The translations under genes were made by a program, and so were the position numbers. A stretch of DNA of 64,000 nucleotides from Siphonodentalium dalli (Eukaryota > Mollusca > Scaphopoda > Gadilida > Siphonodentaliidae), in contig CP136069.1 of assembly GCA_032622095.1 (NCBI GenBank), positions 44,308,194 through 44,372,193 on the forward strand. Direction: 5' to 3'. This document shows, one piece after another, positions 1 to 12,636 of the stretch. The stretch's first letter is position 1, and each line of letters starts with the position of its first letter. The notes under the pieces are model-generated. The model was not told where the DNA came from, did not search any database, and saw nothing but the letters and a program-made list of their open reading frames with translations.

Positions 1-769
1 ATTTGTTTGTTGAATATCTCTAACTAATGAAAGGGGATCCATAGTATGTTTCTCTGTCTGTCATCTGCCTATGTTATCTGAGCATATAAGCGAATGAAGG
101 ATTGACCATGCTAACAAACAATATACATTTGAGACAATCCAATTGCAGAATGGAATGGCCTTCAATTTTTGATAGTATAAGTCATTGGGGAAATTATATA
201 TCCACCAAGAGTGTACCATACATTGCTGCAATTCAAGTCTTGTAGTTAGTGAAAGCTAGCCTAGTGTGTACACCAATGTTCTGGGGGGTTCCAATGCACA
301 TAAACACAGACCCAACTTGATATACTACCATTTACAATGACCCGACTTAACATTTTTTCTGTTTTCTATCGCAGTAATAATTCTATCATATAAGATGGAT
401 TTCGTCGTGGTCAAATAAATTCAGAACATAACGTCAACGGGGTTATCTTCCTTTGATTTAAGACCAGAACATGTAGGTCAAGACATTGAGTTCGTAGAAT
501 GACAGTTAACAAGAGAAGTGAACCACCCAAAGTCACTCATTCGCTCTCCGCCTGTCAGTGGAGCGGGGCATGACAACAGTAACATCTCCGTCATCCATCG
601 GAACAGAGACAGTTAACAGCAGAAGCAGTGTTCACTGTCACCAACCTGCAACGTGAGGAAGAAATGACTGACCACATACGATGACAGGTTTATGTCCTGG
701 TTAGGAAGCTCCTTCAAAAACTGTTAAGGCCGTCACACAGGTCTCAGGCTAGGGGTTCAGAACAGGGAG
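1..769. other. Unique sequence, slightly GC-richer at 520-700
   Basis: Short frames on both strands near 520-640 (for example VTVVMPRSTDRRRANE on the minus strand) lack usable splice sites in phase. Nothing else is recognised. Confidence 0.3.
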
Positions 770-835
770 ACTTCAAGTCTCCCTCCAGAAAATTTAGGGA
801 GACTTCAGGAAATTTAGGGAGACTTCAGGGAGAAA
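770..835 (+). repeat. 20-bp tandem
   Basis: AAATTTAGGGAGACTTCAGG occurs twice in a row, with partial GGGAGACTTCA units on both sides. Confidence 0.75.
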
Positions 836-1265
836 TATTAAAAATTTGCTTTATTTATGACGTTAATAAATAAGAAAAAACAACAAGATAAAACATATTT
901 TGCAAGTTACAACACAAGTATAGCACCTGCATAGATCGATAATCTGAAATTTTAACTAAATTTATAACTTTAATTTTTTTTAAACTGTTGTCAGTGTTGA
1001 CTTTATCTGAAGAAATTATTAATTATTGACTTCATAACTTTTAATATCTGAATTGTTATTATAAATTTTAATTTTTTGGAAATGGCTTTTGGCCACTGCT
1101 GTAATGTGGGTCTGTTAAAATAAACAATAAGGACTAATTAAGGAGGTGTAAAAGCTTTTAATTTTGTTTCGAACGAGTTTATTGTTGAGTAGCATCATCA
1201 GGCAGCGCCACACACTTGAGAAATCGAGCTGAGCTGAGCTCCCAGTGTGCATGCAATTTCTTAGA

Positions 1266-1555
1266 TACAGTAATGCCCTAAATAATCGACTCCTTAACCA
1301 CAGCAGAATTATGGGTAACTTTTCAGCATTTAGTTGGAAATATGGCTTGTTGCCATTCATCGGAAAGCTCTCTCCAAATGTTTTCGCACATATTTCTGTT
1401 CCGACAATAGCCCCTAAAACTGTCCCACAGATGTGAAAAGAAATTCGCGAGAGCTTTCCAATGAATGGCAACAAGCCATATTTCCGACTAAATCCTGAAA
1501 AGTTACCCATAATTCTTCTGTGGTTAAGGAGTCGATTATTTAGGGCATTACTGTA
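1266..1555. mobile_element. Family A foldback with 75-bp loop
   Basis: The element begins TACAGTAATGCCCTAAATAA and ends with the complement, with TA at both sides. The loop (about 1373-1450) contains unrelated sequence, unlike most copies, whose arms meet at CTCTC/GAGAG. Confidence 0.88.
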
Positions 1556-2948
1556 ATTTGACTCACAAGCAATCAGACTCGAAAATCAAGCATGTTTGAT
1601 AATATGGTGCTGATCTCGAGAGCCCAAGTGTGCGAGGTACGCGAGCCAGATTGCTTAGCCAAAAGTGGTGGAAATAATCAAATTAGGCTTCCCTCAATGT
1701 GTAAAATATACTTGTGGTGTCACATGGGTAATCAGCTGGTGACAGTACATCACATGATTAACTAAATAACTAAATTTGCAGAGCACAAAGCCGGATTTCT
1801 CAAGTGTGCGACAAACCCGAGTCTTGCGCAACATTGCTCATGAGGATTGCCCTAGTGTTCCGTGGCCTTTTAATACCACAATATCATGGATCAAACTAAA
1901 ACTAGAATTTTTAAATTGGCAATCAGTTTTTTCGGGGAATATTATCCTTCGGAATTGGGCTAAATATTGGTCAGTGCCACTGGAAATCAGTCACAAATCT
2001 CAGTCTGTACTCCAAGTTCTGGATCTACAGTTACAACAACAGTTTTATTTATAACAATAAATTTTACATCACAATTGGCTTTGTACCACCGAAACATTTA
2101 GTTATAAGCCATGCTTTATACTATAAAGTGTGATACATGTAGATTTAAGTTCAAATCAGGTCTCTGAAGCTATTTAAGTACCGTTAATGTGAGAGACTGA
2201 CCAAATTGTCCAGATTTTAATGACTATTATTAAAGATTTTATAAATACTATTGAATTACACTTTATTTGACGATTTTCTTAACTGCCTTGAACACCATAT
2301 GCTCTCCCAGAGGTGGACAAGAGATATCTGATCTTGACTTCAGTTTTAACAGTCCAGTCCATTACTTATCCAATATGTTGATCTATCCTTGGAGGCTAGC
2401 AGCTCTATGTTCTCACCACATAGTAATGTACCTACTATAAAATCGGTCACGTTTGACACCCAGGTGGGTCTTGCCTGAGTAAAAGCAATAAAATTAACCG
2501 AATTTATGGATTGCTCTCATAGGTGGGGTAGAAGGTGGTGATGACTTGCGGCTGGTCGCAGTACAATAGGATCATCACTTTAATGTATAGGTGGTCATTG
2601 TTGAGTGCCACATGATATTTGCCTGAGGCACAGCTATAAAATAGACCCTAATTTTTATTGCCATTCAAAAGCTAGGAAGATTTATCAATAGTGATGATAC
2701 ATATGGTCCCAATTCCGGATGTTTGATATCCGCCAATGATATACTGACCAGAAGGTTGCATAGGGTCATAATGATAATTTGATATCTTAAAGAAGCTTGA
2801 AGCTAGCTGGTAATGGTAGTGGTCAGTGTGGCTTTAAAGAGGGTAATATTCATCAACGTTTCTATCAGTATATGTCGAGACTGCAATCATATAAAATCGA
2901 GTAAAAGGGGGTAGACTACACTCAGCATTAAACAATGGTGTTGCTTTA
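1556..2948. other. Unique AT-rich sequence
   Basis: No repeat family, exon or RNA gene is recognised. Confidence 0.35.
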
Positions 2949-3200
2949 TTAACCCTTTCTTGACTAGAGATGCGCTGGTGCAGCATTAAAGTTTATGTGC
3001 CAGTGCATTCTCTTACATATGTGAGTTCCCATAGAGAGTCTCGCATATATGAGAGAATCCAATGTCAAGGTAAATATTGTTAAGGCCAATGTATTCTCTT
3101 ATGTATGCGAGGCACCCTTGGGAGACTCGCATATACAAGATAATAATTTGGCACAGGATTTTCGCAAAATTTCAGGAAGCTCCAGTCATGGAAGGGATAA
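2949..3200 (+). mobile_element. B3 MITE, two hairpins
   Basis: TTAACCCTTTCTTGACTAGAG opens the element. Two hairpins with GTGCATTCTC/GAGAATCC and GTATTCTC arms follow, then GGCACAGG and CAGTCATGGAAGGG. The right TTAA has decayed to ATAA. The arms have several mismatches, so this is an older copy. Confidence 0.75.
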
Positions 3201-3343
3201 ATAACTAGATAATCATTGTATTCCCATTTGTTCATTTGAGGAAATGTTCAATATTATTCATGCTAATTGTTGAACTTATTATCGAACATCAATACAAACG
3301 AATGATTAGGAATCCATAATTGTGTGTTTTCTATACCTAACTC

Positions 3344-3793
3344 TTAACCCTTTGAGTGCCAGGTCCGATTTTTTGTATTAACCCATATACCCTGTGCCAA
3401 TGCATTCTCTTATATATGCGAGTCGACCATAGGTCGCCTCGCATATATAAGAGAATGCATTGGCCTAACAATTTTTCATTATTTGTTATTATTTTTTACA
3501 ATTTTTTACAATTTTAATAATTGTTTCTTATATTCTTTAACAGGCTTATTTTGTAGGTTTAGGGCCAGGGAATCTTACGTTTTTCATGGGCATCAAAATT
3601 ATTACTATGAATACTTGGTGATAGTTTTGAGTTATAACAGCCCTATAGCATGCTTAAGCAAAACCAAAAAACCAAAAAACCAAAAAATCTATAAAAAAAA
3701 CTATTTCTTTTTCTCTTTTTTTTTAGGGCCGATTTTTAATACAGAACGTAAATTAGGGCCGATAAGATCGGCCCGTGGCACTCAAAGGGTTAA
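3344..3793 (+). mobile_element. B2 MITE, long form, TTAA-flanked
   Basis: TTAACCCTTTGAGTGCCAGG at the left is mirrored by CCTGGC-type GGCACTCAAAGGGTTAA at the right. The left part carries the shared hairpin (3397-3466). The right half holds AAACC-rich simple sequence and GGGCCGAT copies. It resembles the inverted copy at 52012-52426. A 171-codon frame inside it is a by-product. Confidence 0.85.
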
Positions 3794-4851
3794 CATAGTT
3801 TATTATCAGAACATCCTAGCAAAGAAGCATCGATCATTCCAAGGTACACTTTTAGAACTCAATGAGAGAATCTATTTAAGGGAGAATAGGATACATGACT
3901 TCTTTGTGCGGCATGCTATATATGGTAGATGTATGTATATAGACAATGCTAGTACTTTTATCATTGTGTCTAACTTGCCAATTGCATACATGTCATAGCT
4001 AGAATTTTACAATAGTTTGTGATATCAAATGCCTTATTAATAGATTTCCTGTAATATTAATAGCATGCAAAAACAATTTTCCTCCTATTTTAAAGTGCAT
4101 GCAAAAGCAGGAAAAAGTAGTTTTTCTTCAAGGTGATCAGGTTACACTAAATACCGTCAAAAGATTGCATCTTTAAGTGCAACCTCATTAAGCCAAAAAA
4201 ATGAACGAAACACAAATCTAAAACGTCCAAACAAAGATTACGCAATTTTACAAATGGAGAATAAAATTTTAAATTGACATAATTCAAAAAGCTTCAGGCA
4301 AACACCAATCAAAGAACCTCAAAATCACATCTGCTAAGAAATCACACTCGCCACAAGCAAAACACGGGGCAACGTGAGTCACCTAAATATGGCTTTTAAG
4401 GCTGCCTGTGTGTGGTTTCGCTTTTTTCCAGGCCCCCAGGCCGGAAGCTGATAAAATGTTATAATTTTTTTAATAGCGGACTCTTCAGAAGACTCTCAGA
4501 ATATTGCAGATAGTTAATTGTGGAAATAAAAGGCTTCGGAAGATTAAAGGCTATATAATTTGTCATGAGGCTTCAAGTCCAGGCTAAGATAAAGGGGTTT
4601 CTTTAGTGCAGGGTAATTTGTATGGGGGTTAGGAACACGACATGCTGGTAGGCCAATGAGAAAACAGATTACTTGTAGTAAGGTTTCACCACTGGTCACA
4701 TTTTATGCTGGTCACAACATCTGCTAGAAAATATTGCATTTTTCATATTTTTGACAATTGAGGCCTGGAATTTGTAGAATTCCCTCCTAAAAAGTCCAGA
4801 TGTGTGAAAGCGAACTAAATCAGTTTCAAATATCTATTAACAAGCCTGCAA
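3794..4851. other. Unique AT-rich sequence
   Basis: Nothing supported, apart from a pyrimidine-rich TTTCGCTTTTTTCCAGG at 4417 that resembles an acceptor without a following open frame. Confidence 0.3.
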
Positions 4852-5150
4852 ATAGTGTGTCTATCATTTGCAGAATGAGGTCCCCAGAGGGTGAATTTAG
4901 TAATGCTATCCCACACAGTGGGCTAGCATCACCAAATTTGCCCTCTGGGTAACTCATTTGCTTATACCTCATCTTTTGGGAAGTATCTGTAGTCTAAAAT
5001 TAACATTGTTTTAGTTACTTTTTCCCTTCTGGGAAGTTCTATATCCCCTAATTTGCAGAAGATAAAATGCATACCGTAATCGAGGTGACTAATGGGTGAA
5101 CTTCACCAACTTCAACTGGGGAACTTCAATCCGAAAGTCATTAAATGTGG
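4852..5150. mobile_element. Family C element, diverged
   Basis: The left hairpin (GAATGAGGTCCCCAGAGGG paired with CCCTCTGGGTAACTCAT) is followed by the internal TTAGTTACTTTTTCCCTTC block also seen at 28.9 and 62.7 kb. The right hairpin is missing. Confidence 0.7.
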
Positions 5151-5930
5151 TGAATTTCCAAGATGCCAATAAATTTCATGAATACTGATGTTGTTGTTGT
5201 AACTGGTAGCCCCGGAAGGACTAGAAATCCATAATAAAGAGCACGCATATTGGAATTTGATCAGGCACACTGTGTATTTTGTATTACACAGCGCTCATCC
5301 TGATATGAACCAGTGGCATCCATGTCATTTTTTCATGCAGATCATCAAAATTGAATTAGGATTTTAAGGCTATCACACAGACATGTGATTGAAAACATCC
5401 TCAGAAAGTTCAATTTATCAAGTGGGTCATCAGAGCGAATGCCATATCATCACGAGTGTTATATCTCAGAAAGGAAGCTATCAAATTTGTCTCCCAGTTT
5501 CTCTCAAATTTTATTTCAATGGATAAAATGATTTAACCCTTTCAAAATATTGGCTGAAATCACAGGAAATCTTGCAAAATGTGGATGTTCGATCTTTATT
5601 TCACCAATTGGGAAATGTTTTAAATACATTATCAATTAAGACTATCAGAATATAGAATGTACAAGTAACCTATCATAATTTGCAGGCTAGTAGTATCGAA
5701 ACTTTGACTTTTTTATAACCAAATTTTGGATGATTATCAGAGAGTATCTCTGCCTGTCGTTTTATTATAGTATTGGAACATCCCTACAAAGTTTTGATAA
5801 CTACTGATAGGTACACGCTGAATTGCAGTGACATTCCTTTCAAATGAACTAATGGGAATCTTATGAACCCTGCGAAACATCCCACCAAATTAAAAATAGA
5901 CCAATCTAATGCATAGTTTTATATATGAAT

Positions 5931-6160
5931 ATGGAGTTGGGACCTTCACCTACAGCGAAGCACATGACATTGTATTAAGGAACAGATACTAACTAAGAAA
6001 TATATTCCCCCCCCCCCCCACCCGAGTTATTTTTTTGACTTTATAAGATTCCCTGTCAAAACTTCAAAAAGTTCCCAGGTTTTGTACTGGTGGAATATGA
6101 TCTCTATGGACATTAGACATAGAAGAGATTGATGGCATGATCTACAGAGGGTTAAGTTAA
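5931..6160 (+). repeat. Family D repeat
   Basis: It starts GAGTTGGGACCTTCACC, contains AAGGAACAGATACTAAC and TTTATAAGATTCCCTGTC, and ends GGCATGATCTACAG. A run of 15 C with one A interruption at about 6006-6021 is inserted in it. Confidence 0.75.
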
Positions 6161-6444
6161 ATATCAGATAGGAAGTAAAGATCTCGCTTTGTCCATCACG
6201 TTATCATGTCATGCTATGCACAAATCACCACAAATACCCAGGGTCCTCATTAAAATAGCTCTCCGCCATTATTATAGATCGTGGCAGCATAAAAAATATT
6301 TACTCGCCAAGAAAAAAAATAACACAGGTAATTTATTTTGGCCCCAAACCATGACAAACAGATAGGGAATCTACCATTCATCCAGAAGTAAACATCACGA
6401 AACACCAACCAAAATAACCTGTCATCTCGTATTGTGAGGTGGCA

Positions 6445-6834
6445 TTAACCCTTTACCCAACAGAAGGGCCCTGTGCCAATGCATTCTCTTATATATGCGA
6501 GTCGACCATAGGTCGCCTCGCATATATAAGAGAATGCATTGGCTTAACACATTAAAAATTATAAAATTGTTAAAGAATGTAAGAAAAAATGGTAAAAAAA
6601 GATTTTTTTTAGGCCAATGCATTCTCTTATATATGCGAGGCGACCTATGGTCGACTCGCATATATAAGAGAATGCATTGGCACAGGGCATAACTATAACC
6701 ATCACAATGTGGTCAATGAGCCGGTTCCAATGATATCCATATTTGTATGGTTTTATTGAGACAGACCCAAGATATTTTAGGCTGTTGAAGCTTTATTTGG
6801 CCGGTTTTGGCCGGTTTGTTGGGTAAAGGGTTAA
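6445..6834 (+). mobile_element. B1 MITE, full length
   Basis: TTAACCCTTTACCCAACA and TGTTGGGTAAAGGGTTAA form 18-bp terminal repeats with TTAA on both sides. The two hairpins (about 6476-6543 and 6613-6680) are near-perfect and in opposite order, separated by an AT-rich spacer. The right arm carries an extra 140 bp with two GGCCGGTTTT units. B1 copies differ by few bases, so the family was active recently. Confidence 0.88.
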
Positions 6835-7168
6835 CCCTAATACAAATCAAAAATAACCAGACTACTAATATACAAAACAAACCTGCCTCTTATCCAAAAT
6901 AATCTCTGTAATCGAATAAGTGCTGTGATTCTTTTTCAATAAAACTTTAAGGCCCATGGCGGTTTTAAATCTCAGTATAGACCTAATAATTCTTGTTTTT
7001 TGTCATGTTTTAGGGATCAAAATATATGAATTTTTTATAAATATGTACTGCTGAATTCACTTCTCCCCATGATAAATGCATGTATGTAAAATGTGTTTAT
7101 ATATGTAATTTATATTCATCGGGAGACCTAGGAAAGTCATAGAAATTATAATAGAAAATCATAGAAAC

Positions 7169-7377
7169 TACAGTAATGTCCTAAATAATCGACCCCTAAA
7201 CCACAGCAGTATTATGGGAAATTTTTCAGGATTTAGTTGAAAATATGGCTTGTTGCCATTCATCGGCACCGAGAGCTTTCCGATGAATGGCAACAAGCCA
7301 TATTTTCGATTGAATCCTGAAAAATTTCCAATAATTCTGCTGTGGTTAAAGGGTCATATACTTTGGGCATTACTGTA
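7169..7377. mobile_element. Family A foldback
   Basis: Complete arms meet at GGCACCGAGAGC. The right end is altered to GGGTCATATACTTTGGGC, so arms no longer pair over about 15 bp. Confidence 0.85.
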
Positions 7378-7563
7378 CTTTGAAAAGATAAAGGGGCCTT
7401 TTTTTTAAATATTGTTATCAAGCTTAATAATAATATAGTATATTATACATGTATAATGTGGGAAATAAAATCATATTGGTAAGTTTTTGCATAGATCTTG
7501 TAATATAAAACAAGAAATTTTGGATACAGCAATACACTCTCTCAAGAATTGAGCAGACAGAAC

Positions 7564-7705
7564 TACAGTAATGCCGTAAGTAATCAACTCCTTAAACACA
7601 GCAGAATTATGGGTAACTTTTCAGGATTTATTCGGAAATATGGCTTGTTGCAATTCATCGGAAAGCTCTCAGTGAGAGGAGTCGATAATTTAGGGCATTA
7701 CTGTA
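7564..7705. mobile_element. Family A foldback, right arm mostly deleted
   Basis: The left arm is complete to AAGCTCTCAGTGAGAG, then only GGAGTCGATAATTTAGGGC and the terminus remain. TA is present on both sides. Confidence 0.8.
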
Positions 7706-7924
7706 CAACAAAAAGAAGCAACAGGGAAAGGTTAAACCCACAACTCAGACCACCTTTTTATCATCGGTCTTATCTTAATGTTTCTGACTTGAGGTGCAGC
7801 AATCTGGGCTAACCAGTTATCATTTATCAAAGGAGTGAAAACTCATCACTCGCCCACAAATCATGCATGGGAAACTATGTTGTAAAATGAAAGAAAATAT
7901 GCTGCTCGACTTTTAATAAATCAC

Positions 7925-7977
7925 CGTTCTGCCACTGAGAGGAACATTTCCGCATCGCTGGCATAGGTCGGTGCAGT
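7925..7977 (-). CDS. Candidate internal exon, cysteine-rich
   Basis: On the minus strand a pyrimidine-rich tract (TTTCTTGTGTTTTTTCCACACAG) gives an excellent 3' splice site, cut here into its parts: a T/C run then CACACAG. Read in phase 1, the exon encodes CTDLCQRCGNVPLSGRT and can end at ACG|GTGATT, a moderate donor. Phase 1 matches the end of the signal-peptide exon at 18142-18238, so the join would give an N-terminus ending NID followed by the cysteine-rich segment. The C-x3-C-x2-C spacing suggests an extracellular domain, but no family is recognised. A competing reading in phase 0 encodes TAPTYASDAEMFLSVAER and stops at 7921-7923, which would make this a terminal exon. The acceptor is strong; the frame is uncertain. 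Confidence 0.38.
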
Positions 7978-8329
7978 CTGTGTGGAAAAAACACAAGAAA
8001 TGATTGTGATCTATTGTTTCTGAATGCAATGATAACCAAACCTCCCTTGGTGCCAGCACTGCCAGGAATATGGAAGGATACTGTAGTTAAAATTTACTGA
8101 ACACAAGTTAACTGTCACAATTCCAACGGTTTGAGGGAACTACTTGGCAATGAGTATTTTTAGTATATAAAGGGTTAATTAAAAAAAATAATCATTACAA
8201 AATGCAATATTTTGGTCAAATAATCCAGCATTGTAAGACCAGAGTAGAGATGGAAAAAACCATTTCCAGATAAACAAAGATGAACAATACTAGAACGGAA
8301 AATCCGGAAAAAAATGATTGAACACTCTG

Positions 8330-8520
8330 TTGAATTCCTTCATAGTAGTGAACATCTGTATCAAATTTCATTCAGATCAGACAACCAGTGTTTGAGATAT
8401 CTGCCGGATGGACGGAGGAATGGATGAACGAAAAATGGAGGGATAAATGTCTGGATGCACAGATGAGGTCAATTCAGTAAACCCCCCATTCTCATCGAAA
8501 GTGGGTGTACAAATACCATC
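8330..8520 (+). repeat. Decayed GACGGA/GTATACC-type repeat
   Basis: ATGGACGGAGGAATGG leads into AGTAAACCCCCCATTC and GAAAGTGGGTGTAC, a 3' end shared with 31.7-32.1 kb. Confidence 0.55.
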
Positions 8521-8846
8521 ATGTCTGAAGAAGTCTTGTAAATGATCTCTATTCCATTTTCAAGTCAGCTTAAAAAAATTAACATTCGTAGTACAAAGCA
8601 CGATATGACTACAAATCCGCGAACCTCTTCCATTCCAAAGACAGCTCAAAAAGCCTGATACGATTTCATGTCTGTAATTTTAAAGTCTTCCACACAATTA
8701 GTATTCAAGACAAGGGATTTGACCAAAAGTTAGGTGACCTTTTGGCTTTTGCCATTAATCCATTTTTATGTGATAAGATTCATATGTGGCTTCAACATTT
8801 CACATTAGTATTCACTATTATATACATGTATATAAAGCCGTATGAT

Positions 8847-9235
8847 TTAACCCTTTACCCAACAAACCGGCCAAATAAAGCTTCGACAGCCTAAAATATC
8901 TTCGGTCTGTCTCAATAGAACCATACAAATATGGATATCATTGGAACCGGCTCATTGACCACATTGTGATGGTTACAGTTATGCCCTGTGCCAATGCATT
9001 CTCTTATATATGCGAGTCGACCATAGGTCGCCTCGCATATATAAGAGAATGCATTGGCCTAAAAAAAATCTTTTTTAACACTTTTTACCATTTTTTCTTA
9101 CATTCTTTAACAATTTTATAATTTTTAATGTGTTAAGCCAATGCATTCTCTTATATATGCGAGGCGACCTATGGTCGACTCGCATATATAAGAGAATGCA
9201 TTGGCACAGGGCCCTTCTGTTGGGTAAAGGGTTAA
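8847..9235 (-). mobile_element. B1 MITE, full length, inverted
   Basis: This is the reverse complement of the 6.4 kb copy with both TTAA sites intact. Only one GGCCAAA unit is present next to the left end (8872-8878), so this copy has lost one GGCCGGTTTT repeat. Confidence 0.87.
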
Positions 9236-9289
9236 CTCATTTACATTCTGAGTCGGTTGACATTCCTTCAAAAGATATAATGAAGTCCT

Positions 9290-9770
9290 TCTGTCGTCCG
9301 TGAATTATCAATCACAGCTATATTGGATTTATAGCCGATATTATGTCACTGAAGATCAAAGACATGTTCCAAATATTGGTCTTCGATATCGGCGATAATT
9401 CTTCTAATCTAATAAATCTCTCAAACATGCAATAATAAATCTCCCAACATGCACTAAAGAGACGAAATAAATTACGTCCTGCTCTGATGTTAAATTACGT
9501 TACGAGATCGCAAGAAAATGTGTCCAAATTTTGGAAATTAAAATTGATCCTTGAAGCGAATGCAATTAAGGACTTTCTCGGAATTCGGAGAGAAAATGTC
9601 CATTGTGCTTGCATTAATGACTTAGAGAGCCGAATCGGTTTATTGACGTAAACTTGTGACTCAATGTTCATCAATCACACGCTTATTAGGCTGAGCCAGG
9701 AATTCTGGGTAATGAGTAATTAGTCAGTAGCTCGTTAATTTAACACTTCCTTCTTACAATTTGTCGACAT
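9290..9770. other. Unique AT-rich block in putative intron
   Basis: No repeat family or exon is seen. The block has several TAATTAG/CGTTAATT sites near 9715-9745 and GC content that varies in short steps, as in conserved non-coding DNA. Confidence 0.2.
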
Positions 9771-9773
9771 TTT

Positions 9774-10400
9774 AACCCTTTGTTAACTGAATACATGTTG
9801 ATGTGTAGATTCCCATTCAATCATTTGTAGGGCTGCTTTCCTCTTATAGTTTATAGATATTTTAACACTTTGAAAATTGAATACTCACTGGTGTGTAGTT
9901 ATATTCCCATTTATTAATTTGTAAAGTTATTAAGTTAACCCTCTCTTTACTAAATAGATTCTCCCATTCAGTTTTTAAAATATACATTGAAATGTTCTAT
10001 ATTTCATTTGGAGAGTGGTTCAGGAAAATCAAGTAGACGACAGACATACAAAAAGATAATACAAGTGCAGAAGGATTGCTAAATATTTGTGGGAAATGTT
10101 AAGATGAAAAGTTCGTGAAATGATAATGGTCATTTATTAAATTTATTATCTGAACATTCCTTAGGGAACATTTCACCAACGAGTGTTTAAAGTCACACTG
10201 AATATAGTGTAAAGTTACACATTCCCAATGATTCCTTTGTAGAGTTATTCAGGTTTTAATAGAAGGGTTAAAGTCTTACAGAATACATGGCATACAATGT
10301 AGTTGGGAGCAAAATGACTGATTACCATTGATTCATTTGCAGGGTTATTCTGTTACTGTATCAAAAGGTTAAAGTCCAACTGGAAACAGAGGATACAAAA
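9774..10400. repeat. Family F and related diverged tandem units
   Basis: Units with TTAACCCTTT or TTAACCCTCTCTTTACT followed by TTCCCATT and CATTTGTAGGGTTATT recur near 9774, 9860, 9953, 10205 and 10310. They look like decayed ends of TTAA-type elements accumulated in one place. Confidence 0.55.
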
Positions 10401-11066
10401 TGATGAAAGCTGGGTTCAAATGACAAGGACAAATGAACTGACGACTAATATATGGTAACGCAGACAATGACATTTCACAATTGCAGCATCTAATTCTCAT
10501 TTGTAGCATGGATGGCATTATTTCATGTGCACAATTTGACAACCAGTGAGAAATTAAACCAGCTAAGAGGCATGTGAACATTCATAATTCCAATCTCCCA
10601 TCATTATACATAATGCAGTCGAGTACAATTCAATAAAACAACGCAATAGCATAAGAGGAAAATGACTGTTTAATAGTTCCCGAAGTACCAGCTACTTCCA
10701 GGAAACTACAATCCACTGGAATTTTATATACAGCAATTTCACATATGTAGTGCCATTCTCAAGATATTAAATTTGATATTTTCCTACCATGCCAAAACTT
10801 GTGATTGTATATTTCATCAACCTTTGAAAGCTTGGAATGACAAATTCTCAAAGTTGAAAATTGGCGAGCACAAAAATTGGGACAATCTGTAAGGAGAGGA
10901 AAGTGCAGGTGGCCACCAGGCACCCCCTATCACACTTTAGCTTTGTTCATTGGGATTTATCGTCATTTCAGCTGCTAGCCATATGACAACATCAGATTTT
11001 TGGTGGAGGAAAGACTGATCAGAATTTTAGTATCTCATAATCACTTCATGTGGAAACCACTGACTG

Positions 11067-11098
<32 letters not shown>

Positions 11099-11103
<5 letters not shown>

Positions 11104-11230
11104 AAAGGAGCTGACAAACTTGTGTGATTATCAAGTACCCGCCGCTTATCGGGATTCAAACTACTGGATGGCTTATGTTGGCCTGATGTGCCATATGCCT
11201 TTCCAACTGAGCCACTGGGGGCTAGGAGTC
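11099..11230 (-). mobile_element. tRNA-derived SINE head
   Basis: On the minus strand TGGCTCAGTTGG (box A, complement of 11203-11214) and GTTTGAATCCC (box B, complement of 11151-11161) have tRNA-promoter spacing. A run of about 28 C (11071-11098) adjoins its 3' side. Confidence 0.7.
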
Positions 11231-11439
11231 ATAATGATATTATATCTATATGAAGGTGAGGATAATCCTTCAGGGAAAGGTCTCAATTACTAGGAATATC
11301 CTATATGCATAACAGAATGAACAATAAGGACTTTTATAGTCGCCTCATTCTATCATATTGATAATAGTATACAGTTATACTGTATATGGATTATCTCAAA
11401 TACATGGTGCATACCATGCACGGAATATTGTACCACATG

Positions 11440-11715
11440 CATGGGAAAGGTCAATAAAATGACTGAGGATGCAATCTCCTTTATCATCTTCTGTTCTCGT
11501 GATTTTTGTTTCCGATCGGATGACAATGCATTCCCAGCATCCTTTTCACGCACCCTTTGTTCAGTTTCCCATGCACTGCGGTGTACAATGCAAATCGCAA
11601 TTAGTCACCTATCAATCGGTGAACCTAATTAAGATAACGATCTTTTGCCCACTAATTAGAATAGGGAGTAAACAAGCTGTCAATGAAGTGCACCAGTGGG
11701 TAAGGATATAGGTTA
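11440..11715. promoter_or_regulatory. Enhancer-like unique block
   Basis: This block lies inside the putative 18.1-to-8.0 kb intron. It holds the octamer ATGCAAAT (11588-11595), GCAATTAG, CTAATTAAGATAACG and CACTAATTAG within about 80 bp, a dense set of POU, homeodomain and GATA-type sites. It has no detectable repeat content. Overlapping short open frames on both strands are accepted as chance. Confidence 0.28.
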
Positions 11716-12090
11716 CTCCCTCCAGGGCAGGTAGTGTTCCTTTTCACAGATCTGCCCTACTCCTATTACTCCACTCTGACATAACATGAAGATATGATTT
11801 CTGATGTGGAAAATTCACTGGATTGCACAAATAATCAGACCTAGAAATGAATGCTGATAAAGAGGCTGGTTTCAGTATTATCTCTCTCCATGCTGTGTGG
11901 TGATATTATTTTCAGTCATGTTTAACTGGATTGATGATAACAGCATCTCATCTGAACTGATATCATTTAAGTTTGCTTCCACTCTCAAGCTGGTTGTTGT
12001 TGATTCAATTAAGTTTGGAAAGATGATCAGGGTCTGTTTTAGGAGAACCCCCTTCATTTAGGTCAATATCCAAAGTTAAATGTGGAATAT

Positions 12091-12352
12091 TTAACCCTTT
12101 GATGACTGGAGCTTCTTGGTTTTTTTGCGAAAACCCTGTGCCAATGCATTCTCTTATATATGCGAGTCGCCCAAAGGGCGCCTCACATATATAAGAGAAT
12201 TCATTGGCCTAACAATATTTACCTTCATCTTGTAAGTCAGTGCATTCTCTTATATGAGAGGCTCCCTATGGGAGACTCTCATATATAAGAGTATGCACTG
12301 GCACAGGATCTTTAATGCTGCACCAGCACAACTCCCGTCATGAAAGGGTTAA
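12091..12352 (-). mobile_element. B3 MITE, two hairpins with different stems
   Basis: TTAACCCTTTGATGACTGGAGC opens and CGTCATGAAAGGGTTAA closes the element. The first hairpin has CCAATG/CATTGG outer pairs and a GCCC/GGGC inner stem. The second has CAGTGC/GCACTG outer pairs and a CTCCC/GGGAG inner stem. Confidence 0.85.
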
Positions 12353-12636
12353 AACAAAGAATATAAAGAGAACAGAAAAACTCAGCAGGCATTTTATATA
12401 TTATACCATTTCTGGAGAACAAGTTTCAATACAAAATACTCATTGATGAGTTGTTCCCTAAGGAAATGTTCATATAATAAGTTCAACAAAAGACAATCTT
12501 TCTGCACTTGTATTATCTTTTCGTGTGTCTGTCGTCTGCTTTTATTTCCTGAACATCCCTCCAGATGAATAATAGAAAATTCCAATGTGTACTTTTATAA
12601 CTGATGGGAGAATTGATTCAGTAAAGAGAGGGTTAA
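12353..12636 (-). mobile_element. Family F element abutting a B3 MITE
   Basis: The right end CAGTAAAGAGAGGGTTAA is the complement of TTAACCCTCTCTTTACT at 9953. CAAGTGCAGAAGG-type text appears in complement near 12500. Confidence 0.6.

Noticed and set aside
3483-3998. 171-codon open frame, longest in the window
   Set aside because: It starts inside a B2 MITE and runs through its hairpin-free half; its low-complexity KPKNQK region is transposon simple sequence.
6422-6692. Repeated frames with MRVDHRSPRIYKRMHW on both strands
   Set aside because: They are translations of the B hairpin palindrome and recur at every B1 copy.
11071-11098. Poly-C tract, with others at 6006, 29123, 45898 and 58911
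   Set aside because: Simple-sequence runs of unstable length; no further structure supports a function.
11904-12058. Plus frame after TATTATTTTCAG
   Set aside because: Good acceptor and 50 open codons, but it ends in a stop with no poly(A) context and no donor before it.
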